DNA of 64,000 nucleotides from an uncultured Oscillospiraceae bacterium (GCA_949285935.1 CASEAH010000078.1:1-64000), one strand, 5' to 3'. Numbered from the stretch's first letter, positions 9,266-18,620 are shown. Notes: a model not told the origin generated them from the letters alone. A program made the numbers and translations.

Positions 9266-11635
9266 ATGGCAAAACAGGATGATCAAAACCGCGGCTGGAA
9301 CCGTTCTGCCGGAGAGCTGGAATACCAGGAACTTCTCAGGCAGTACGCAGACCAGGCGCCGGCCTCCGCCCGGGACGCTTCGGAAAAGAAGACTGCGGAA
9401 GAAAAAAAGGGACAAACCGCTTCGGAAGAAAAATCCACCCCGTTGCTGGACAAGCTGCTCAGCGGGGGAGGCAATTCCGGAAAGGGAAAATATTACAAAA
9501 AGAAGCCCCGCCCGGCGGCAGAAGAGCCGTCCGGAAAAGAAAAGAAAAACCGGGAAACCGAAAAGCCGGAACCTCCGGCACAAAATACGGAGGCCTCTGC
9601 TTCTGCGGTGAAGGGAGAAGCCTCCGGCTCTGCAAAGAAGTCTGGAGCGGAGAAGAAATCCCGGACTCCGGAGCATCTGCCCTCTGAGGACAAAGGGCCG
9701 GAAGTGCCCCGAAAACCCGACACGAAAGAGAAAAAAGAGGAGAAATCATCAGCGGATCCTCAAAAAACTGCCGGTAAGGAGCCGGGGAAAAAAGATTCCG
9801 GGAAGAGCGTTTCAACAGCAATGGCCCGCTTGAAAAAAGCAGGCGGGCTGCAGCTCCCGGACTGGCGGAAGCTGCTGAAAAGCCCGGAAAAAGAAAAAAA
9901 TGCCTCCCTGCAGGTGGATGAGTCATCCTTGGGGGACTGGCTGTATAATGAGTGTTATTTTATTGGTATCCAGCTGATGCGGGACGGGACCTCTTTCCGC
10001 CGCAGAAGCCAGAACGCCTGGAAGTGGCTTTCCCAAAAGGTGCCCGCTTTTGCACAGCGGCATCGCCGGCATTTGCTGCGGCTTTGGGAGGATTTTTCCG
10101 ATGCGTCTCTGTCCCCTTTCCGGGAGATTTCCAAGAAAACCTCTCTCTTAAGCGTAGAAATGCGCAGGGCCCAGAAAGAAGACCCGCAGCATCCGGTGCG
10201 CAGCAGATTGTCTGTCTTTGGAAGTTACCTCCACTCTCTGGGGCGTCCGCTCAACCGTATCGCCAACTTTATAGCGCCTATTATCGGCATCACCATTCTG
10301 GCGGCCACCATTACTTATTTTTCCGATATTACCTTTGCCCTGCGTCTTACCTACCCCAATGAGGACACGGTAATGGGCTATATAGCCGATGAAAATGTTT
10401 TTTACGAAGCCCGCAACAAGGTGCTGGAGCGCCTGATCGGGGAAGAATATATGGAGCCGGAGGACAGCGGTCCGGGCTTTACCCTGGCGATTGTCAGCGA
10501 GGACAGCCTGATGGACCCCGAAACCCTGGCCAACCAGCTGATCTCCGCCTCCGGAAACGAAATTGAAAACGCCGACGGCATTTACATTGAGGACAAATTT
10601 CTGGGCGCCGTCCGGGACGGCAGCGAATTCTTGCTGTATATTGACTCGGTGCTGGACAATTACCGCTCGGGCGAAGAGCACGAGTTGGTGCAGTTCGTTA
10701 AAAAAATTACCCTGCGCAGCGGCGTATACCCCACCAGCTCGGTCAAATCCCTCCACGATATCAAAGAATATCTGGACTCCGACGTGCCCTACGAGGAAAC
10801 CCATGTGGTGGCCGAGGGGGAGACTCTGGAGAGTATAGCCGAAACCTATGATACCACCACGGAGCAGCTGGTGCTGCTTAACCCCGATCTGGAGGAACGG
10901 CTGGAAGAGGACCCGGACGCTGATGTGGAGGAAGGGGAAGAACTGCTGGTCTCCCAAACCAGTCTGACTCTGGGCATCCAGGTCACCCGTCGGGAGGAAT
11001 ATACCGAGGATGTTCCCTATGGCGATACCAAGGTGGAAAACGACCAGCTTCCTGCCGGCTATACCGAGGTAATTTCCAACGGCATTCCGGGAGAGCAGCT
11101 GGTGACGGCTGATATTACCTATATTGATGGGGAAAAGGTGGCGGAAAACCGCATCAGCGTTGAACGGACCAAGGAACCGGTCAACCGCAAGCTGAAGGTG
11201 GGCACCAAGCCTCTGCTGCAATATCTCCCTGCGGGAAGCGATACCAGCGGTTCCTTCCTGTGGCCGGTGGACGGCGGTTACATATCCGCCGGACTGTACG
11301 GTTATTACGGCCACACCGGCACAGATATCGCCGCCAATGCCGGAACCATAGTCCGGGCCTGCCGGGCAGGCTATGTCACCTATGCCAGCAACATTTCTAT
11401 CTGGCCCTACGGCAAGCGGGTGGATCTGAACCATATGGATGGCTTTACCTCCCGGTACGCCCATATGAGCACCGTAGTGGTGGCGTCGGGCACCTATGTG
11501 GAGCAGGGACAGATCATTGGTTATGTGGGACGTACCGGCAACGCTACCGGCAACCATCTCCATCTGGAGATCCGTCTCAACGGCGTTATTATGGATCCGG
11601 CCAAATATATTGGCACCTACTATCCCGGCCGGTAA
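9266..11635 (+). CDS. Membrane-anchored LysM-G5-M23 cell-wall endopeptidase
   Basis: 789 residues. Residues 1-190 are low-complexity Lys/Glu/Ser/Pro, and 190-330 are basic and predicted cytoplasmic. One transmembrane helix lies at about 335-360 (IAPIIGITILAATITYF). Outside the membrane follow an unassigned region (360-510), a LysM domain (about 511-558, EGETLESIAETYDTTTEQL), a G5 domain (about 570-650) and a C-terminal M23 peptidase domain (about 665-785). The M23 ligands are visible in YGHTGTDIAANAG, RYAHMS and GNHLHLEIRLNG, so the enzyme looks active and should cleave peptidoglycan cross-bridges. The ATG at 9266 has AAAGGAG 7 nt upstream. The very long cytoplasmic tail is unusual for a cell-wall hydrolase. 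Confidence 0.9.
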   Translation: MAKQDDQNRGWNRSAGELEYQELLRQYADQAPASARDASEKKTAEEKKGQTASEEKSTPLLDKLLSGGGNSGKGKYYKKKPRPAAEEPSGKEKKNRETEKPEPPAQNTEASASAVKGEASGSAKKSGAEKKSRTPEHLPSEDKGPEVPRKPDTKEKKEEKSSADPQKTAGKEPGKKDSGKSVSTAMARLKKAGGLQLPDWRKLLKSPEKEKNASLQVDESSLGDWLYNECYFIGIQLMRDGTSFRRRSQNAWKWLSQKVPAFAQRHRRHLLRLWEDFSDASLSPFREISKKTSLLSVEMRRAQKEDPQHPVRSRLSVFGSYLHSLGRPLNRIANFIAPIIGITILAATITYFSDITFALRLTYPNEDTVMGYIADENVFYEARNKVLERLIGEEYMEPEDSGPGFTLAIVSEDSLMDPETLANQLISASGNEIENADGIYIEDKFLGAVRDGSEFLLYIDSVLDNYRSGEEHELVQFVKKITLRSGVYPTSSVKSLHDIKEYLDSDVPYEETHVVAEGETLESIAETYDTTTEQLVLLNPDLEERLEEDPDADVEEGEELLVSQTSLTLGIQVTRREEYTEDVPYGDTKVENDQLPAGYTEVISNGIPGEQLVTADITYIDGEKVAENRISVERTKEPVNRKLKVGTKPLLQYLPAGSDTSGSFLWPVDGGYISAGLYGYYGHTGTDIAANAGTIVRACRAGYVTYASNISIWPYGKRVDLNHMDGFTSRYAHMSTVVVASGTYVEQGQIIGYVGRTGNATGNHLHLEIRLNGVIMDPAKYIGTYYPGR

Positions 11636-11661
11636 TATTGCCGCCAAAACCAAAGAGTTTT

Positions 11662-11696
11662 TACAGGGCCGCACCCGGAAAGGGTGGGGCCCTGTA
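11662..11696 (+). terminator. Terminator-like hairpin after the M23 gene
   Basis: TACAGGGCC-GCACCC pairs with GGGTG-GGGCCCTGTA (about 11662-11696) with a small GGAAA loop. The T tract is weak (AATTAGTTT). Confidence 0.7.
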
Positions 11697-11699
11697 ATT

Positions 11700-12678
11700 A
11701 GTTTACAGACAAAAACCGCCGGCTGTGCCGGTGCTCCCCAAAGCTTTGGCTATGCCGGGAAAAATATGAGGATGGAATGGGAACACGTTCCAGAATCCAA
11801 TGGGCAAAGAGTAAGATATGACAAGCAGAACGGGAGGTGCATCCCCCCATAATTTAGTGGTATATATAATAGAAGGATTCTCAACGGTTTTATCGGTTCG
11901 GCTGAAAAAACGGGGGGACTGCGTAAACTGCCGGTACCGCTGGTTGCTATGATTATGCGGCAGCCAGGCAAAGATGGAAGAGGTAAAGAAAAAAGACCAT
12001 TCAGAAGATGCTGAACGATATACCAGACAAGTTTTTTCAACTTTATAAAAGTCAGAAAGGCCATGCCCAAACAGATGGACAAAGCTTATCCCATGGATAG
12101 GGCCGGGCTGCCTGGTGCAATCAAAAGATCGCCTGTGCAATGACAGAAAAGGAAAAAGCCTTGGCTCAGGTGCCAGAACAAATCAACTATGGTCCGAGGC
12201 CCATACCCTGAAAATCCTACAGGAGTGACCTTGTCCGTTTGCGGGTGGCGGGCAATGGTGGGCGGCAGAATTTTCTGCAGTGCTTAAAACGATAGAACGG
12301 GCAGCGCGGACAAATGGGAACTTTTGCCCCGGAAAAAACGCTTGTGCCCCGCCACGGATCAAAAATAAAAGAAACAGCGGATGAATTATTTCAGCAGTAC
12401 GCAAAAGTCCCTCCCGCCGGCGGCGGGAGGGACTTTTGGCAATGATTGCTCCCAGAGCGAGGGACCGGAGCGTACACGTAAGGTCAGGAGACCCCGGCCC
12501 CGAGTGTCAAGGAAAGTGTCATGTTAAAGAATTTGATAGTGCAAAGCAGTTGCCGGAGCGCCGATTTTCTGTCCTCCGGTCCGTCAACAGCAGAGCGGGA
12601 AACAGGAGTTTTGACGCTTCATGAAGAACCTGAACACATTCAGCCCTTCGGGTCAGCTTTGGGAAGCCGAAAGACAAG
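11700..12678. other. Gene-poor kilobase with a strong hairpin
   Basis: Almost 1 kb between the M23 gene and the RND operon with no supportable gene. The only strong signal is the hairpin at 12402-12438, listed separately. The GC and codon texture look like decayed intergenic DNA. Confidence 0.5.
12402..12438. terminator. Strong bidirectional hairpin downstream of the RND operon
   Basis: A perfect 17-bp inverted repeat with a 3-nt loop (12402-12418 / 12422-12438), flanked by A and T runs on both sides. It could terminate the leftward RND transcript (stop at 12679) or an unknown rightward one. Confidence 0.7.
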
Positions 12679-15600
12679 TTACGGCAACTGGGGGGAGGGC
12701 TGGTCAGGCTGTGCGGGAGGAGGGTCCGGCATTTCCACAAAGGTATTGTCATAGGTGCCGAAATCCATTCCCACATTGTCCTCGGGCCGGGGCTGGAATT
12801 CCTCTTCCCGGCGGAAAAGCCCTCTGCCTTTACGCTTCTTCTTCCGCGGCTTATTGACCAGCAGATAGAAGGTGGGCAGAAGCAGCAGGGTCAAGAGGGT
12901 GGAGGCGCACAAGCCGCCGATGATGACTACTGCCATGCCCTGCATGATCTCGGAGCCGTCGCCGATGCCCAGAGACATGGGCACCATGGAGAGGACGGTG
13001 GTAAGGGTGGTCATGAGGATGGGTCGCATTCGGGTCTTGCCGGCATAAATAAGAGCGGTTTCCTGATCCATGCTGCTGCGCAGCTGGTTGGTGGTGTCGA
13101 TGAAGAGGATACCGTTATTGATTACGATGCCCACCAGCATCAGGACGCCCATCAGGGAGGGCATGCTGAGGGTAACGCCGGTAAGGGCCAACAGCCCAAA
13201 GGAGCCAATGAGAGAGAAGGGGATACAGACCATGACCACCAGAGAAAATTTTACCGATTCAAACTGCATGGCCATCACCATGAACACCAGAAATACCGCC
13301 GATATGATGGCGCTGCCCATGGCGGAGAACTCCTCGTTCATGGCCTGGGTGGCATAGCCCTGAAGGAAGCCGACGCTTTCAGGCAGATCCATGGCCTCAA
13401 TGGCCTTGGTCATTTCCGCGCTGGCGGTAAGCTTGGCGGCAGTGGCAGGCTGGGCGGTAATGGTGACCATGTACTGGTTGTTCAGCTTCATAATAGACTG
13501 CGGGGCATTGGTATAACGGATTTCCGCAATATCCAGCAGCGGCACCTGAGTCCCCATGGGGGTGGCAATGGTGATGCCGGCCAGGTCTTCCACCGTTTCA
13601 AACCGGCCCTGAGGGTACTCTACCTTTACGTCGTAGTCATGCCCGTTCTGACGGATGGAAGTGGCGGTTTTGCCGTCCATGATACTGCTGAGGGAGCTCA
13701 TCACCTGAGCGGGCATCAGGCCAGCGGCATTTGCCTTGATGGGGTCAATGACAATCTCCGCCTGGGGATTGCCGTCGGTAAGAGTGGAAGAAGCCTGGAT
13801 AATGGAGGGGCTTTGGCGCATCATTTCCACCACTTGCCGGGCGGCAATTTCCAGATCCTCCCGGTCGGTGCTCTGGAGGGTAATGGACACATCGCCGCCG
13901 CCGGACATGGCGTCCGCCATATTGAAGGAACTGACCGTAACGGTATAGTCTATGGTGTTTGCCGTTTCCTGCCGCCACTGGTCCACCACCTGGTCGGTGG
14001 TCATCTCACGGTCGCCCTTCAGATAAGCGGTGGCGCTGATGCTGCCGCCGGAGCCGCTGACAGAGAAACGCTCTACATCCGGATGGGCGGCGATCATTTC
14101 CTCCAGGTCGGAAGCAATGGCGTCCACCTTCTCCAGTTTAAGGCCGGGCCGGGTTTCCACCGAGATCTGTACGACGCCCTGGTCTATGGAAGGAATCAGT
14201 TCCATGTCCACAAAAGCCAGGCAGACAAAAGAGATGATCAGCAGCAGTACCGAAGTAAGCACCACCAGCCACTTGCGCCGGAAGGTCTTTTTCAGGAACC
14301 GGCCGTATTTTTCGCCCACCTTGTTGAGCAGGCGGGTCATGGGGATATCTTCCTTTTCTCTGGGGGCTACCCGCAGGAACATCAGCGGCACCAGGGTCAG
14401 AGCCGAAATCAGGGAAGCGGTAAGAGAGAAAATGATGGTAAAGCCCAGCTGCTTGAAAAGCTGTCCGGTGAGGCCCTGCATGATGGAAATGGGCAGGAAA
14501 ACTACCACCGTGGTAAGGGTAGAGGCGATGATGGAGCTGGTGACCACCCGGGTACCCTCCAGAGCAGCCTCCTGATAGCTGAGCCGCTGGGAACGATGGC
14601 GGAAGCAGCTTTCCAGCACGACGATGGAGTTATCCACCATCATGCCCACGCCGATGACCAGGCCGCCCAGGGAGATGATATTAAAGGAGAATCCCATACC
14701 GTTCATCAGGATCAGGGTCGCCATCACCGAAATGGGCATGGAGCTACCCACGATAATGGAAGAGCGCCATTCGCCAAAGAAGAGGAACAGCACCACCATG
14801 GACAGCACAATACCCAGCAGCAGGGTCTGGACCACCGTCCAGACAGAGCTCATAATCTGCTCGCTGCTGTCGCTGACCACCGAGATGTCCACGCCCATTC
14901 CCTGCTGGTTGATCTGCTGGACCACTGCCCGCACGTCCCGGCAGACATTGACGGTGCCGGCGCTCTGGCGTTTGGTAACGCTGATGGAGACGGTATCTTC
15001 TCCGTTGTAGCGGCTGATGGAATCTGCCGGTTCGGTAGCTTCATAAACATCAGCCACGTCAGACAGATGAATCACGCCGCCGGAAGGAAGCATCAGGGGC
15101 AGGTCCCGCAGGGCCTGGGTGGAATTGACGGTAACGCCTCCCCGGATATTAAGCTGGGAATCCCCACGGGTGGCGCTGCCTGCGGGCATGGAAAAGTCCG
15201 CTGAGGCAATATAGTTGGCAATGGTGGACATATCCAGACCATACTGATCCATTTGGTCTTCCCGGAGCCGGACGCTGATGTAATCCTTCTGGCCGCCGGA
15301 AACATCCACCGACGCCACGCTCCCCAGCTTTTCAAACTCAGGAACGATGGTATCCTGGACATAATTCAGCAGGTCGACATCGCCGGTGGCCTGTACGGAA
15401 AGGGTAATATCCGGCACCGCGTCCATGGACATTTCGATGATTACCGGATCCGACGCTCCGTCGGGCAGTCCGGATTTATACATATCCACCTTTTTCTGCA
15501 GATCCATCCGGGCCAGATCCATGTTGGTGCCGTAGGAAAGCTGCAGCAGAATCATGGACATGTTTTCCTGGGAGACGGACTGGACGTCCTCCACGCCCGA

Positions 15601-15822
15601 CAGGGTGGAGGCTGCGCTCTCCATCACACTGGTGACCAGTTCCTCCACCTCTTCCGGACCTGCCCCGGGATAGGTGGTGGAAATGATCATCATGGGCATC
15701 TCCATGGGAGGAATCAGTTCCAGAGGAGCACCCATAATGGCCTGCAGGCCAAAGACGATGAGCGCCAACAGGATAATAAACACCGACACCGGCCGGCGCA
15801 TGGTAAGTTTTGTCAGATTCAA
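12679..15822 (-). CDS. RND-family efflux transporter, inner-membrane pump
   Basis: 1047 residues of an AcrB/MexB-like (HAE1) RND permease that exports drugs or lipophilic compounds using the proton gradient. It begins with the typical cytoplasm-to-TM1 segment (TMRRPVSVFIILLALIVFG). Two large extracytoplasmic loops (about 35-330 and 560-840) are separated by bundles of membrane helices. Conserved segments include GLVIGVGMMVDNSIVVLE (helix 4, with the paired aspartates' region) and LVGIVINNGILFID near the C-terminus. The C-terminal tail (about 1000-1047) is Pro/acid-rich and presumably cytoplasmic. It follows the adaptor gene by 15 bp and is the last gene of a marR-adaptor-pump operon. Confidence 0.93.
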   Translation of the reverse strand: MNLTKLTMRRPVSVFIILLALIVFGLQAIMGAPLELIPPMEMPMMIISTTYPGAGPEEVEELVTSVMESAASTLSGVEDVQSVSQENMSMILLQLSYGTNMDLARMDLQKKVDMYKSGLPDGASDPVIIEMSMDAVPDITLSVQATGDVDLLNYVQDTIVPEFEKLGSVASVDVSGGQKDYISVRLREDQMDQYGLDMSTIANYIASADFSMPAGSATRGDSQLNIRGGVTVNSTQALRDLPLMLPSGGVIHLSDVADVYEATEPADSISRYNGEDTVSISVTKRQSAGTVNVCRDVRAVVQQINQQGMGVDISVVSDSSEQIMSSVWTVVQTLLLGIVLSMVVLFLFFGEWRSSIIVGSSMPISVMATLILMNGMGFSFNIISLGGLVIGVGMMVDNSIVVLESCFRHRSQRLSYQEAALEGTRVVTSSIIASTLTTVVVFLPISIMQGLTGQLFKQLGFTIIFSLTASLISALTLVPLMFLRVAPREKEDIPMTRLLNKVGEKYGRFLKKTFRRKWLVVLTSVLLLIISFVCLAFVDMELIPSIDQGVVQISVETRPGLKLEKVDAIASDLEEMIAAHPDVERFSVSGSGGSISATAYLKGDREMTTDQVVDQWRQETANTIDYTVTVSSFNMADAMSGGGDVSITLQSTDREDLEIAARQVVEMMRQSPSIIQASSTLTDGNPQAEIVIDPIKANAAGLMPAQVMSSLSSIMDGKTATSIRQNGHDYDVKVEYPQGRFETVEDLAGITIATPMGTQVPLLDIAEIRYTNAPQSIMKLNNQYMVTITAQPATAAKLTASAEMTKAIEAMDLPESVGFLQGYATQAMNEEFSAMGSAIISAVFLVFMVMAMQFESVKFSLVVMVCIPFSLIGSFGLLALTGVTLSMPSLMGVLMLVGIVINNGILFIDTTNQLRSSMDQETALIYAGKTRMRPILMTTLTTVLSMVPMSLGIGDGSEIMQGMAVVIIGGLCASTLLTLLLLPTFYLLVNKPRKKKRKGRGLFRREEEFQPRPEDNVGMDFGTYDNTFVEMPDPPPAQPDQPSPQLP

Positions 15823-15837
15823 AGCCTTTCCCTCCTG

Positions 15838-17160
15838 TTACTGCGCGATCACGACCGGGGTGCCATCTGTAAGGTTGGGATGCCAGGAGGTAATGACCTG
15901 ATCGTCCAGGGAAAGGCCGGAGGTAACCTGCACCTCCTCGGCATTGGAGACGCCGGTCTCTATGTATACCTGGCGGGCGGCCCCTTCCTCCAGAATGTAG
16001 ACATAGGGCTTGCCGTCATCGTAATAAACGGCATTTTGCGGCAGTACCATGGCATTCTCAGCCTTGTCGGTGGCGGCGGTCACCTTGACGCTGACCCCGG
16101 TAAGAAGCTGAGCATCCGAGGTTTCCAGTACCGCTTTGACAGTGAACAGCCCATTTTGGGCGCTGGCCATGGTGCTTACTTCCGTAATGGTACCGTTGTA
16201 AGTGCTTTGGCCTTTCTCCACGGTTACAGGATCGCCGGGCTTCATGGAAAAAACTGCGGAAGAAGAAACGCCGAAGGTGACCATCAAAACGTTTTTATTG
16301 GAGATGACAAAGGCGGGGGAGGTGGTAGAAGCCATGTTCAGCTTGCTGAGGGAGACGCTTTCCACCACACCGTCAATGGGGGAGCGGACCTTGCAGTTTT
16401 CCAGTTGGTCCATGGCTGCGTCCAGCCCTACCTGTGCCTGATTCAGGGTGGCGGCGGCAACCTCTGTCAGCTCCACATATCCCTGCTCCGCGTTGATGTT
16501 GTAGGACTTGCGGGCATTTTGATAAAGGGTCTCCATCTGGTCCGCCATGGCCCGGGCGGCGGAAGCGGATGCCTGAGCACGCTGCATGGCCCCAAACAGT
16601 TCATCGATGCTGCTGCCGCCCGGCACCAGGCCTCCCTCCAGAGCGGATTCATAGGCCTCTTTGGCAGCCTTGTAGGCTGCTTCGGCATCATCAGCCGCGT
16701 CGTCCGCTTCTTTATAGTTTTCGTAGGCGTTGTCATAAGCGGTGTCCAGCTGCTGCAGGGTGTTTTTGTAAGAGCTGCCCGTCATCTGGTCTACCTGGGC
16801 GGCAGCGCTGCGGTAGGCGGCCTGGGCGGTTTTGACAGAGGTCATGACATCCTTGTCATCCAGTTCAAATAGCAGATCGCCTTTTTTTACCTGGTCTCCC
16901 GGCTGAAAATAAATCTCCTCTACCGTGGCGGGAAGCTCGGCAAAGATGCTGACGATTTCATCCGGCTGAACGGTGCCGATAAAGGAGGTTTTGGTTTCCA
17001 GAGTGCTCTGCTGAGGAGTCTGGACAGATACGGCGATCCCGGCACTCTCCTCCTGTGCGGCGGCGGGAACAGCCTGTTGCTGTCCGCAGCCTGCTGCCGT
17101 CAGGGTCAGACTGGCAGCCAGCAGCAGGGCGGCGGTTTGTTTCAAATGGGTGTGGTTCAT
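15838..17160 (-). CDS. RND efflux adaptor (membrane-fusion protein), lipoprotein
   Basis: 440 residues. The signal peptide ends in a lipobox (LTAAGC, Cys at about residue 25), so the protein should be anchored to the outer face of the membrane. Then come the barrel-sandwich half (VEEIYFQPGDQVKKGDLLFELDDKD), a long Ala/Glu-rich alpha hairpin (about 110-240), the second lipoyl half (VRSPIDGVVESVSL) and beta-barrel domains. It should couple to the RND pump encoded next. Its ATG overlaps the marR stop by 4 bp, indicating translational coupling. Confidence 0.92.
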   Translation of the reverse strand: MNHTHLKQTAALLLAASLTLTAAGCGQQQAVPAAAQEESAGIAVSVQTPQQSTLETKTSFIGTVQPDEIVSIFAELPATVEEIYFQPGDQVKKGDLLFELDDKDVMTSVKTAQAAYRSAAAQVDQMTGSSYKNTLQQLDTAYDNAYENYKEADDAADDAEAAYKAAKEAYESALEGGLVPGGSSIDELFGAMQRAQASASAARAMADQMETLYQNARKSYNINAEQGYVELTEVAAATLNQAQVGLDAAMDQLENCKVRSPIDGVVESVSLSKLNMASTTSPAFVISNKNVLMVTFGVSSSAVFSMKPGDPVTVEKGQSTYNGTITEVSTMASAQNGLFTVKAVLETSDAQLLTGVSVKVTAATDKAENAMVLPQNAVYYDDGKPYVYILEEGAARQVYIETGVSNAEEVQVTSGLSLDDQVITSWHPNLTDGTPVVIAQ

Positions 17161-17669
17161 TGCGGATACTCCTCTCTGGATAAGGCTTTCTGGACTTCAG
17201 ATTTTTTTTCTTTTAAAAGCTGTAAAAATTCATCGGCGGTTTTTTCGGCGTAGCCTTCCAGCCAACGCATCCCCTGGGTGATTTCTTCGCCGGACCGCTC
17301 GTCTACCCAGTCCTGGCGGGTGGCGTAGAACTCCTGCCGCAGTTCCGCCAGGATCCGGAGGATCTGCCGGCTTTTGGGGGTGATACTGATATAAACGAAT
17401 CGTTCATCCTCTTTGCTTCGGCGGCGGGTGATCAACCCTTGGGCCTCCATCCGCTTGCAGAGGGTGGATAAGGCTCCTTTGGTAACGTGGAGCTGCTGGC
17501 TCAGTTCGGTAAGGGGACATTCTCCCTGCTGGTGCAGCGCCCCCAGCACGGCGCCCTGAGGCGGCGTCAGGCCAAAGACGTCAAAGGTTTCCTCCAGCAT
17601 GTGATGAAAATGATACATTGTACCCCGGCAGTGAGCCACCAGCACGGCATCCAGTTCTTCTCTGGTCAC
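17157..17669 (-). CDS. MarR-family transcriptional regulator
   Basis: 170 residues with a winged-helix MarR domain (about 35-140). The recognition helix is around LTELSQQLHVTKGALSTLCKRME and the wing around RRRSKEDERFVYISIT. It is the first gene of the efflux operon and most likely represses it, with release by a pump substrate. The start is GTG at 17669 with GGAGG about 9 nt upstream. A consensus promoter and a perfect operator-like palindrome lie immediately upstream, which supports autoregulation. The inducer cannot be read from sequence. Confidence 0.92.
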   Translation of the reverse strand: MTREELDAVLVAHCRGTMYHFHHMLEETFDVFGLTPPQGAVLGALHQQGECPLTELSQQLHVTKGALSTLCKRMEAQGLITRRRSKEDERFVYISITPKSRQILRILAELRQEFYATRQDWVDERSGEEITQGMRWLEGYAEKTADEFLQLLKEKKSEVQKALSREEYPQ

Positions 17670-17693
17670 ACGGTCAGGCCTCCGTTCTTATTT

Positions 17694-17711
17694 TAGTTTT
17701 GGTCAAAACTA
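17694..17711 (-). promoter_or_regulatory. Candidate MarR operator
   Basis: A perfect palindrome TAGTTTTGGTCAAAACTA: 8-bp arms (17694-17701, 17704-17711) around a 2-bp centre. It lies between the predicted transcript start and the marR GTG codon, a classic position for steric repression. Confidence 0.65.
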
Positions 17712-17722
17712 TTTGCGAGAAT

Positions 17723-17751
17723 ACTATATGCCCATGACGGCAGTCTGTCAA
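17723..17751 (-). promoter_or_regulatory. Promoter of the marR-adaptor-RND operon
   Basis: Minus strand: TTGACA (17751-17746), 17-bp spacer, TATAGT (17728-17723). Confidence 0.8.
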
Positions 17752-18090
17752 CCAGAAGGGAAAAGAGTTTAAAATTTGTTCAGAATTTGCAGAAAGACAA
17801 GAATGAGACAACTATATAAAGCGGGGATCTGGTGATGATAATAGCTGCCGCTGTTCGGCTTTACAACAGATCTTTGGCCTGCCGGTTAATAGGAACTATC
17901 GGTCCATCCGGGGCCCTGCGGCATATGCCATCTGCGATTATACCGGCTGCTGTGGACCAGATTCCTTTCCATGGCTGTATCTTTTTCATTCGCTTATCGG
18001 CAGGTTTCCTTTCTGCGCTCTACCCGGAGCTTTTCGGTGTCTCAGGGATTGGCGGGCCTTTTCCGAAATTCCGGGACTTCCTATATAATA
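17752..18090. other. Intergenic region, nothing recognised
   Basis: About 340 bp between the efflux promoter and the Rrf2 terminator. A rightward 99-codon frame (17832-18131) has no convincing ribosome-binding site and runs through the Rrf2 terminator, so it is not called. Confidence 0.5.
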
Positions 18091-18120
18091 AAAAAGCCGG
18101 CAACTGCAAGCAGTTGCCGG
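18091..18120 (-). terminator. Terminator of the Rrf2 gene
   Basis: An 11-bp inverted repeat CCGGCAACTGC/GCAGTTGCCGG (18097-18107 / 18110-18120). On the minus strand it is followed by CTTTTTT. It begins 8 nt after the Rrf2 stop codon. Confidence 0.88.
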
Positions 18121-18127
18121 AAAGGCG

Positions 18128-18547
18128 TTAGTTTTCTTTTGTCAGCTGAGAGAACTTGACGCTGCTGAGCCGCTCCCGGACCATCCGGGAAATATCGGAA
18201 TAGATATGATGGAATTTGCAGCTGCCGCAGGAGGAAGAACCAGTCCCGCGGTTGCACTGATAATCCTGTTCTCCCACGCATCGGGCCAGGGCGTAAGGTC
18301 CCTCCACATTTTCAATAACATCCGCCAGAGAAATTTCTTCCGCGGGACGCCCCAACTCATATCCGCCCTTGGTGCCCTTGTAAGAACGGACCAGGCCGCC
18401 GGCCACCAGTTTGCGCAGGATTTTCAGGGAAAAACGGAGAGTGACTCCGGTCTCTTCCGAAATTTTTTTGGCGTCCATACGGATCGGGTTTTTGGCCAGG
18501 CAATAGACGATCCGGACTGCATAGTCCGACTCCAGTGTGATGTGCAT
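18128..18547 (-). CDS. Rrf2-family transcriptional regulator with Fe-S-type cysteines
   Basis: 139 residues. The N-terminal winged helix (about 1-60, ESDYAVRIVYCLAKNP...) is typical of Rrf2 proteins such as IscR, CymR and NsrR. Near the C-terminus the protein has Cys in RCVGEQDYQC and SSSCGSC, more than the usual three, which suggests an iron-sulfur-sensing regulator. The ATG at 18547 has GGGAGG upstream. It has its own promoter overlapping a dyad and stands downstream of rpoD; no isc/suf or cysteine genes are adjacent, so the regulon is unknown. Confidence 0.9.
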   Translation of the reverse strand: MHITLESDYAVRIVYCLAKNPIRMDAKKISEETGVTLRFSLKILRKLVAGGLVRSYKGTKGGYELGRPAEEISLADVIENVEGPYALARCVGEQDYQCNRGTGSSSCGSCKFHHIYSDISRMVRERLSSVKFSQLTKEN

Positions 18548-18558
18548 AGCTGCCTCCC

Positions 18559-18620
18559 ATTGTATACCGGGAAAGTATTATTTACTTCTCCAGTATATCC
18601 CGGCCCGGGAACTTTGTCAA
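18559..18620 (-). promoter_or_regulatory. rrf2 promoter and overlapping dyad operator
   Basis: Minus strand: TTGACA (18620-18615), 17 bp, TATACT (18597-18592). Immediately overlapping and downstream is an imperfect inverted repeat, ATACTGGAGAAGTA against TACTTTCCCGGTAT (11 of 14 positions match, 5-nt centre). This is a good candidate for autorepression by the Rrf2 protein. Confidence 0.65.

Noticed and set aside
13639..16872. Long plus-strand frames opposite the RND pump and adaptor genes
   Set aside because: They are His/Gly-rich shadows of the minus-strand genes without start signals.
17832..18131. 99-codon plus-strand frame between the efflux and Rrf2 units
   Set aside because: It runs through the Rrf2 terminator and into that gene's 3' end; no good start signal.
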